Under the pieces are notes generated by a model, which was not told the origin of the DNA, did no database searches, and worked only from the letters and a program-made list of their open reading frames with translations. From NCBI GenBank assembly GCA_002381565.1, contig DFWZ01000003.1, forward strand, positions 26,969 through 82,979: a stretch of DNA of 56,011 nt, written 5' to 3'. The DNA is from Gallionella sp. UBA4121. GTDB lineage: Bacteria; Pseudomonadota; Gammaproteobacteria; Burkholderiales; Gallionellaceae. Positions 50,546 through 56,011 of the stretch are shown piece by piece (position 1 is the first letter of the stretch; each line of letters starts with the position of its first letter). The position numbers and the translations under genes were made by a program.

Positions 50546-51142
50546 ATGTTGACTCTGTTTTTTGTTGTTGCAGCCTATCTGTTGGGTTCGATTTCTTTCG
50601 CGGTCGTGACCAGCCGTGCATTCGGCATCGCCGATCCGCGCACTTACGGTTCAGGCAATCCGGGGGCGACCAATGTGTTGCGCAGCGGCAAGAAGCTGGC
50701 TGCCGCGTTGACATTGCTGGGTGATGCGGCGAAGGGCTGGCTGGCGGTGATGCTGGCGATGCACTTCGCCACGCACGATGCACAGGTGGCGCTGGTTGCG
50801 TTGGCCGTATTCCTGGGCCACGTGTTTCCAGTTTTTCTGAAGTTCAGGGGCGGCAAAGGCGTGGCGACAGCATTGGGCGTGCTGCTGGCGCTGAACGGCT
50901 GGCTGGGCCTGGCGGCTTTGGCGACCTGGCTGGTTGTAGCAATGGTGTTTCGCCTGTCTTCACTCGCGGCTTTGATGGCGGCCTTCGGTGCGCCGCTCTA
51001 CGCAATGATGCTGGGCTTGCCGCGCGAGTGGGTGCTGGCGTCCGCCATCATGTCCATGCTGCTGATCTGGCGGCACAAGAGCAATATTCAAAATCTGCTG
51101 GCCGGGCGGGAAAGTAAAATCGGCAGGAAAGCCAGTCCGTAA
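50546..51142 (+). CDS. plsY: Glycerol-3-phosphate acyltransferase PlsY
   Basis: This 198-residue membrane protein has about five helices and the three PlsY motifs: YLLGSISFAVVTSRAFG, DPRTYGSGNPGATNVLRSGKK and HVFPVFLKFRGGKGVATALG. It transfers the acyl group from acyl phosphate to glycerol-3-phosphate, the first step of phospholipid synthesis, in the inner membrane. The ATG at 50546 has AAGGTATT upstream. It is divergent from folB. Confidence 0.96.
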   Translation: MLTLFFVVAAYLLGSISFAVVTSRAFGIADPRTYGSGNPGATNVLRSGKKLAAALTLLGDAAKGWLAVMLAMHFATHDAQVALVALAVFLGHVFPVFLKFRGGKGVATALGVLLALNGWLGLAALATWLVVAMVFRLSSLAALMAAFGAPLYAMMLGLPREWVLASAIMSMLLIWRHKSNIQNLLAGRESKIGRKASP

Positions 51143-51210
51143 TCAGGGTCTCGTGTCCGGGCTTGAGTATTATAATATGATAATATTTGATCTCAACTAT
51201 TGGAGTCACC

Positions 51211-52257
51211 ATGCGCCCGGCACAACTTCAGGCCGTACTTGATCGAGAATTTATGAGTGCCCGCGAAGGGCACCATACGCCTGTCATGCTCTGGGGGCCG
51301 CCTGGCGTGGGAAAATCCCAGATCATCGCTCAGGTCGCAACCCGTCATGATGCGCCGATGATCGACATACGCCTGTCGCAGATGGAACCTTCCGATTTGC
51401 GCGGCATCCCCTTCAGAATCGATAATCGCGTCGAATGGGCAGTGCCATCGATGCTGCCGGATATTGAGCGCCATGGGCCGGTGGGTGTTCTCTTTCTGGA
51501 TGAAATAACTTCCGCACCGCCCAGCGTCTCGGCTGCCGCCTATCAGCTTATTCTCGACCGTCGTCTGGGCGCGTACGAAGTCCCTGCAGGCTGGGCAATT
51601 TTCGCTGCCGGCAATCGTCAGGGAGACCGGGGCGTCACTTACACCATGCCCGCGCCGCTAGCCAACCGCTTTTCCCATTTCGAGATCGAGGCTAATCTCG
51701 ACGACTGGGTGAGTTGGGCCTATAGCAATGGTATCGATGAACGTCTGATCGGTTTTTTGCGCTTTCGTCCGGAACGTCTGTTCGATTTCGATCCTGCACA
51801 CAACCCTGTTGCCTTCCCCAGTCCCAGGTCCTGGGAATTCGCCCACCGCGCGTTGCAGAAATTCGGCGACTCACCGGAACTGTTGCTTGCCACGCTGCAA
51901 GCCTGCGTCGGCCCTGCGGCGGGTCTGGAACTCAATGCATTTGTTGAAAACCTCGACCGGATGCCTGATCTGGATGCCATCCTGCGCGGCGAGCAGGTTC
52001 CCGTGCCGCTTGAGGTGGATCTGCAGTATGCCGTGGCATCCGCCTTGGTTGGCCGCGCGACCAGAGCCCGTGGCAGCAGTGATGCGCGTGAAATTCACGG
52101 ATATATTCTGGATTACGCCGGCAGTTTCCCGTTGCGCGAAATGGGGGTGATGCTGGTATCCGACATGCACCGCGCCATCGGGCAGCAATTGTTTACTGTG
52201 CCGCAGTTTTCCGCATGGGCGAATTCGATAGCTGATGTGATGCTTTATCAGCGTTAA
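51211..52257 (+). CDS. MoxR-family AAA+ ATPase
   Basis: Start at ATG 51211 after TTGGAG, giving 348 residues. Walker A is MLWGPPGVGKSQII, Walker B GVLFLDEITSAPPSV, with sensor-type AAGNRQGDRGVTYTMPAPLANRF. MoxR ATPases act as chaperones that fit metal cofactors or mature partner complexes, nearly always with a VWA-domain protein. Such a gene starts three bases after this stop. The third gene (53453-54595) completes a tight group of three. The pair resembles, but is not identical to, the NorQ/CbbQ-NorD/CbbO systems. Confidence 0.9.
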   Translation: MRPAQLQAVLDREFMSAREGHHTPVMLWGPPGVGKSQIIAQVATRHDAPMIDIRLSQMEPSDLRGIPFRIDNRVEWAVPSMLPDIERHGPVGVLFLDEITSAPPSVSAAAYQLILDRRLGAYEVPAGWAIFAAGNRQGDRGVTYTMPAPLANRFSHFEIEANLDDWVSWAYSNGIDERLIGFLRFRPERLFDFDPAHNPVAFPSPRSWEFAHRALQKFGDSPELLLATLQACVGPAAGLELNAFVENLDRMPDLDAILRGEQVPVPLEVDLQYAVASALVGRATRARGSSDAREIHGYILDYAGSFPLREMGVMLVSDMHRAIGQQLFTVPQFSAWANSIADVMLYQR

Positions 52258-52260
52258 CAC

Positions 52261-53442
52261 ATGGACCTTCGCGACATCGAAACCAAGCTGGCGGCGGCAA
52301 GAACCCGGCTGATTCTGGACAAGCCGTTTCTGGGCGCGCTGGCATTGCGTCTGCCGATGATCGCGGCCGATCCACAATGGTGTCAAACCACCAGTACCGA
52401 TGCGCGCAGCTTTTATTACAATCCGGCTTACATCGATGCCTTGAGTATGGAACAAGCGCAGTTCGTGCTGGCTAACCAGGCGTTGCATTGCGCGCTCTCC
52501 CATTTTGCGCGTCGTGGCCATCGGAACCGGTTCCGATGGGAGATTGCATGCGATCACGCGATCAACCCGCTTCTGGTCAGGGACGGGCTCATTCCTCCGC
52601 CCGGAACGCTGGTGCTGGAGAGCTTTGAAGGTATGACGGCGGAGGAAATCTACCCCAGTATTGCGGAGAATAACAGCGACGAACCTGAAGAGCAGCCGCA
52701 GCATGAGGGCGACGGCAGCGGTGAAAAGAAAGAAGAGTCCGACCGCGGGCAAAAGCCGAATGATTCGGGGAAGAATGAGGGAGCGCCTAAGCCACAGCCA
52801 CTGAGTGAAAGCGAACAGGCGTCGCTGGCAGCACAGTGGCAGCAGCGTCTTGCCGGTGCAGCCCAGCAGGCGCAACAGGCGGGAAAGTTGGGCGGCATGC
52901 TGGGCCGTATGGTTGGAGATATGATGCAGCCCAGGTTGCCATGGCGCTTATTGCTTGCGCGCTACATGACGCAGTATGCGCGCGATGATTACAGCTACAT
53001 GCGCCCCTCAAGGCGTGAAGGTGAAATGATTCTGCCTTCGCTGAGGAGTGCACAGGCCGATATTATGGTGGTGCTCGATACCAGCGGCTCGATCTCAGGT
53101 CAGGAGATCGACGAATTCATGAGCGAGATCAATGCAATCAAAGGACAGTTGCGCGCGCGCATTGTGCTTCACGCCTGCGATACATCGCTTGCCATCGATG
53201 GGCCATGGCTATTTGAGCCGTGGGATGAATTTAGATTTCCAAAGACAATTTGTGGCGGTGGCGGTACCGATTTCAGGCCGGTTTTCGACTGGGTTTCACG
53301 CCAGGGGCGCGAGCCTGATCTGCTGCTTTACTTTACCGATGCCCAGGGGGAATTCCCGCCGGTTGAACCCGGCTTTCCCGTGCTCTGGCTGGTCAAAGGC
53401 AAAACGCCTGTGCCCTGGGGGCAGCGCATCCAATTGAATTAA
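52261..53442 (+). CDS. VWA-like metallopeptidase-related protein (DUF2201)
   Basis: This 393-residue protein has an N-terminal metallopeptidase-like domain (about 1-130; NQALHCALSHFARRGHRNRF, EIACDHAINPLLV). A highly charged glutamate/lysine-rich linker follows (about 140-185; EEQPQHEGDGSGEKKEES). The C-terminal von Willebrand A-like domain has a MIDAS motif in VVLDTSGSISGQEIDEFMSE. The last part includes CGGGGTDFRPVFDWV and YFTDAQGEFPP. This is the usual partner of the adjacent MoxR ATPase. It is cytosolic by lack of a signal. The client is not known. Confidence 0.88.
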   Translation: MDLRDIETKLAAARTRLILDKPFLGALALRLPMIAADPQWCQTTSTDARSFYYNPAYIDALSMEQAQFVLANQALHCALSHFARRGHRNRFRWEIACDHAINPLLVRDGLIPPPGTLVLESFEGMTAEEIYPSIAENNSDEPEEQPQHEGDGSGEKKEESDRGQKPNDSGKNEGAPKPQPLSESEQASLAAQWQQRLAGAAQQAQQAGKLGGMLGRMVGDMMQPRLPWRLLLARYMTQYARDDYSYMRPSRREGEMILPSLRSAQADIMVVLDTSGSISGQEIDEFMSEINAIKGQLRARIVLHACDTSLAIDGPWLFEPWDEFRFPKTICGGGGTDFRPVFDWVSRQGREPDLLLYFTDAQGEFPPVEPGFPVLWLVKGKTPVPWGQRIQLN

Positions 53443-53452
53443 GGTCAAGAAT

Positions 53453-54595
53453 ATGTCAGAACTGGCACCGGAAGATGAGTTGCGCCTCAATGTGATGATG
53501 GCCGGAGACGTTCAGGCTGTCCGTATCGACGAGGCCGCCATGATCGTTCATGGTTTGTCTTCGCGCGGCGAGGCGGCTATCAAGCTGCATCCGACCGGGC
53601 GCCCCGAACAGTATTTGCGCCGTGTGCGCGAAATGCTGGCGGGCCACGCCACCGGTTCTCCGGGTGGTTACCCTGTCTATCTGCATGGCTGGACGCGCAT
53701 GGGGCAGGCGCGCGACAAGGGGCTCGATTGCCTGTTGCTGCTGGGCGAAGTCGAGGCTGTGGTGTCGGTGGCTTATTCAAGCGGGCTCACCGACGAGTTG
53801 GCGCGGCGCGCGTGGTGGGCCATGCCGGTGGCAGACAATGCGCGACGCATGCTGGAGCGCGACTGCGTGGTTCAGGGAAGCATGGGCAAAATATTGGCCG
53901 AATATCTGGTCGAGCACCTGCCCTTCGAGAACAGCCCGCATACCATCATCGATACGGTCAGGCTCGTGCTGCAGCCGGGGCTTGTCAACGATGAGGTGCG
54001 CCAGAAACTGTGGAACCGGGGGGCTGTCGATAATGCCTACCATGTCGGATTTCTCGAACGCATGCCGGATAGCTTGCCGACAACAGTTCCGCCGCGCGAT
54101 GACTGGAGCGCGTTGAATTTAAAGCCGGCGCAGGATAATCCTTATGCGGTGCAGCTTGAGCGTGTTTTGTCCGCGCGGGGGCAGGCGTTTCTTCAGACTG
54201 TCGAAGCGATGCTGCGCTATCCGGCAGACAGGGACGTGGTATATACATTGCTCAACGCGCTGGCAGCTTATTTTTCATCCCTGCTTCATCCGTGCGGTGA
54301 GGATACGGTGGAGGAAATTGTGGCAAACGTGGATGCGTTTTGCCGGGATACGGCATCAGCGGCAGGATTATTTCTGGAGAACTTTCCGGAATATGCAGCG
54401 GAAGTGCGCGCGATGCAGGTTTTGGCGTGCATGGATAGCAGTATTGCAGCGCCGATTCTGTCGCACAGCACGGCCAGCGGTACGCTGATGCGCCAGAAGC
54501 TGGAGCCGGTCACGACGCCGATTTTGCAGCAATTGGCCACATTGCGCGGGCAGGAATTCAGCGCCGCCGTGACGCGCCGACGGCAGCGGACATAG
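53453..54595 (+). CDS. Conserved protein of unknown function, possibly DsrS-like
   Basis: This 380-residue soluble protein has no known catalytic motif, signal peptide or membrane helix. Phrases such as ELRLNVMMAGDVQAVRIDEA, SPGGYPVYLHGWTRMGQAR and GLTDELARRAWWAMP recall, from memory only, the DsrS proteins of sulfur-oxidising bacteria, whose role is unclear. The C-terminal half is helical and may be HEAT-like. It begins 10 bp after the MoxR-partner gene and is surely in the same operon, so it may be the client or adaptor of the MoxR/VWA pair. No dsr genes are in the window. Confidence 0.6.
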   Translation: MSELAPEDELRLNVMMAGDVQAVRIDEAAMIVHGLSSRGEAAIKLHPTGRPEQYLRRVREMLAGHATGSPGGYPVYLHGWTRMGQARDKGLDCLLLLGEVEAVVSVAYSSGLTDELARRAWWAMPVADNARRMLERDCVVQGSMGKILAEYLVEHLPFENSPHTIIDTVRLVLQPGLVNDEVRQKLWNRGAVDNAYHVGFLERMPDSLPTTVPPRDDWSALNLKPAQDNPYAVQLERVLSARGQAFLQTVEAMLRYPADRDVVYTLLNALAAYFSSLLHPCGEDTVEEIVANVDAFCRDTASAAGLFLENFPEYAAEVRAMQVLACMDSSIAAPILSHSTASGTLMRQKLEPVTTPILQQLATLRGQEFSAAVTRRRQRT

Positions 54596-54620
54596 GGTGG
54601 CTGTCGGTAAATCCGGTTTG

Positions 54621-55823
54621 TCAGGATGTTATTTCTGCCAGGTTCCAGCGCGGTTTGACGTTGAAGCGGTAATCCTTTGAACCCTGCCGTTCGGCAAGGC
54701 GCAGTGCGCCGGCGAAGGCGATCATCGCACCATTGTCGGTGCAAAATTCCAGATCAGGATAAAACACGCGGCCGCCGCGTTTTTCAATATCGCGGGTGAG
54801 CCGCTCACGCAGTAGCCGGTTGGCACCCACTCCTCCCGCGACCACCAGTTGAGTTAACCCGGTTTGCACCAGAGCGGCACGCGCCTTGTGCGCCAGCACA
54901 TCGATGATGGCTTCCTGCGTAGCGCAGGCAATATCGGCACGGGTTTGTTCCTTAACTTGAAATTCGCGCAGCGATTCGTTTGCCCCCTCGCCCGGAGGAA
55001 TTAACAATTGCTTTTCTCGTTCGCTTTCTCGCCCGCTTGCGGGAGAGAATTGAAGAGAGGGCGTCTCTGGGAGAGGGTTGAGGAGAGGGGAACGGGCATG
55101 CTGTATTTGGATATCGGGGTTTGTAACTTTGCCATGCCCGTTGAGATCGCTTTGCCTGACCAGCGTCAGCACGGCGGTTTTCAATCCGCTGAAACTGAAA
55201 TCAAGATTGCCGCTGTGCAGCATCGGGCGCGGCAGCTTGTAGATGCCGGTGCGACCGGCGTCGGCAAGTTTTGCAAGCGCAGGGCCGCCCGGATAACCCA
55301 GACCCAGCAGCTTGGCGCTCTTGTCGAAAGCTTCACCCGCTGCATCGTCTACTGTTTCGCCCAGCAGTTCATATCGCCCCACGCCATCCACGCGCATCAG
55401 TTGGGTGTGTCCGCCCGAAACAAGGAGGGCTACGAACGGGAATTCGGGTGCAGGGTCAGATAACAGCGGGGAGAGCAGGTGGCCTTCCAGATGATGGATG
55501 CCTATAGTCGGTATATCGAGTGCGTAAGCCAGTGAATTGGCGACGCTGGCGCCGACCAGCAGCGCACCGCCCAAACCGGGGCCCTGGGTATAGGCAATCG
55601 CATCGAGCTGGCCGAGTGACACGTCAGCCTGCTGCATGACCTGGCGCACCAATGGGATGACGCGCTGAACATGATCACGGGACGCGAGTTCCGGCACGAC
55701 GCCGCCGTATTCGCTGTGCATGGCAATCTGGGTATGCAAGGCGTGAGCGAGCAAGCCGCGACCCATTTGATAGAGTGCGATACCGGTTTCATCGCAGGAT
55801 GATTCAATTCCAAGTGTAATCAA
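54621..55823 (-). CDS. tsaD: tRNA t6A synthesis protein TsaD with a ~60-residue repeat-derived insertion
   Basis: Start set at TTG 55823 with GAAAGG upstream, which gives the family N-terminus MITLGIESSCDETG and 400 residues; a further TTG at 55886 would add an unconserved extension. The Kae1/TsaD core shows HSEYGGVVPELASRDHV (metal histidines), GGHTQL, GEAFDKSAKLLGLGYPGGP, FSFSGLKTAVLTL, VVAGGVGANRLLRE and CTDNGAMIA. It transfers threonylcarbamoyl to A37 of ANN-reading tRNAs. Homologues are about 335-345 residues. Residues about 228-289 here, between LTLVRQ and KEQTRADIA, are encoded by palindromic repeat DNA. Confidence 0.95.
   Translation of the reverse strand: MITLGIESSCDETGIALYQMGRGLLAHALHTQIAMHSEYGGVVPELASRDHVQRVIPLVRQVMQQADVSLGQLDAIAYTQGPGLGGALLVGASVANSLAYALDIPTIGIHHLEGHLLSPLLSDPAPEFPFVALLVSGGHTQLMRVDGVGRYELLGETVDDAAGEAFDKSAKLLGLGYPGGPALAKLADAGRTGIYKLPRPMLHSGNLDFSFSGLKTAVLTLVRQSDLNGHGKVTNPDIQIQHARSPLLNPLPETPSLQFSPASGRESEREKQLLIPPGEGANESLREFQVKEQTRADIACATQEAIIDVLAHKARAALVQTGLTQLVVAGGVGANRLLRERLTRDIEKRGGRVFYPDLEFCTDNGAMIAFAGALRLAERQGSKDYRFNVKPRWNLAEITS
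54957..55142. repeat. GC-rich palindromic element in tsaD (copy 4, composite)
   Basis: This includes GCGCAGCGATTCGTTTGC (54966-54983, identical to copy 1), the near-palindrome CTCGCCCGC-TT-GCGGGAGAG (55028-55047), several GAGAGGG runs and GAGGGGAACGGGCATG (55085-55100). AACGGGCATG (55091-55100) and CATGCCCGTT (55133-55142) form a 10-bp perfect inverted repeat at one end. The coding frame stays open through about 185 nt. Confidence 0.85.
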
Positions 55824-55913
55824 CGACAGCCTTTCAAAGTAAGCTGTATTGTAGTTAAAAACAGAGTCAAACAGTTTGTCTGACAATAATTACAGTAATA
55901 TTTCCGAAAGTTG

Positions 55914-55941
55914 TTGACGTGTTGGTTTGTATCTCTATAAT
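55914..55941 (+). promoter_or_regulatory. Strong sigma-70 promoter leaving the window
   Basis: TTGACG (55914-55919) and TATAAT (55936-55941) stand 16 bp apart, divergent from tsaD. GCGC follows the -10, a GC-rich discriminator as in stringently controlled rRNA, tRNA or ribosomal protein promoters. rpsU is often found divergent from tsaD in related bacteria, but the gene itself lies outside. No start codon with a ribosome site is seen in the last 70 bases. Confidence 0.85.
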
Positions 55942-56011
55942 GCGCACCTCTTCGCCGGTACGGGGGATGAAACGAAGCGGTTCTGGAAACAGAAAGCGCT
56001 TAATAATCAAT

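Noticed and set aside
55824..55886. An N-terminal extension of tsaD to the TTG at 55886
   Set aside because: The family N-terminus begins at MITLGIESS, which the TTG at 55823 gives with GAAAGG upstream. The extra 21 residues are not conserved.

Overview
The window is a gene-dense piece of a betaproteobacterial chromosome. The gene order queE-queC-tRNA-Lys, the block argH-algZ-algR with hemC-hemD-hemX-hemY nearby, hemA-prfA-prmC-grxD, and the many housekeeping families point to Betaproteobacteria, most likely an autotrophic Nitrosomonadales lineage such as the Gallionellaceae. The family-level placement is an inference from gene content, supported by a HiPIP and a possible DsrS-like protein. 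No phage, transposase gene or CRISPR array is visible. About 90 percent of the window is coding.

Layout. 1-1625: 7-deazaguanine genes queE (cut) and queC, then tRNA-Lys and tRNA-Thr with a perfect promoter and a terminator. 2028-6340: an HD-GYP protein, a YgjP-type metallohydrolase, the helicase DbpA and the PEP synthase regulator. 6504-12378: ppsA, sucCD, a TerC protein and a universal stress protein. 12653-21687: a signalling and type IV pilus cluster (PP2C phosphatase, FHA protein, metallo-beta-lactamase-fold hydrolase, GAF-PilB ATPase, GAF-HD-GYP, a sigma-54 promoter with a major pilin, and a membrane TPR protein that may glycosylate pilin). 21798-31119: a QseBC/TctDE-type two-component pair, an NAGGN-type amidotransferase, a four-helix-bundle gene, a methyltransferase, a RIO kinase, an RbgA-type GTPase, RsuA, YchJ and YaeQ. 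31245-38438: hemA-prfA-prmC-grxD, argH and the AlgZ/AlgR pair. 38481-44779: ppc and hemCDXY. 44834-50422: HiPIP, phosphoglucomutase, rpiA, phoU-ppx and folB. 50546-55823: plsY, a MoxR/VWA/DsrS-like trio and tsaD, then a strong promoter leaving the window.

The most unusual content is repetitive DNA living inside and at the edges of genes. Two families stand out. The first is made of GC-rich palindromic elements (core CTCTCCCCCGC-TT-GCGGGGGAGAG, ends such as GGGCATG and GCGCAGCGATTCGTTTGC). They sit in frame inside tsaD, prmC and a SAM methyltransferase and in the 5' end of hemD; two copies share an 18-base block read in different reading frames. The second is arrays of 7-base units (CAGGATG, ATCAACT, AGTCGTG, AATTGAC and others). 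One six-unit array (42 nt, 14 codons) lies in frame inside the HD-GYP gene at 17600-19246. Others supply the last codons or stop codon of sucD, asnB-like, the methyltransferase, ychJ and hemD, and one also supplies the start codon of the four-helix-bundle gene. A MITE-like element with 27-base terminal inverted repeats and an inverted repeat that includes the queC ribosome binding site complete the picture.
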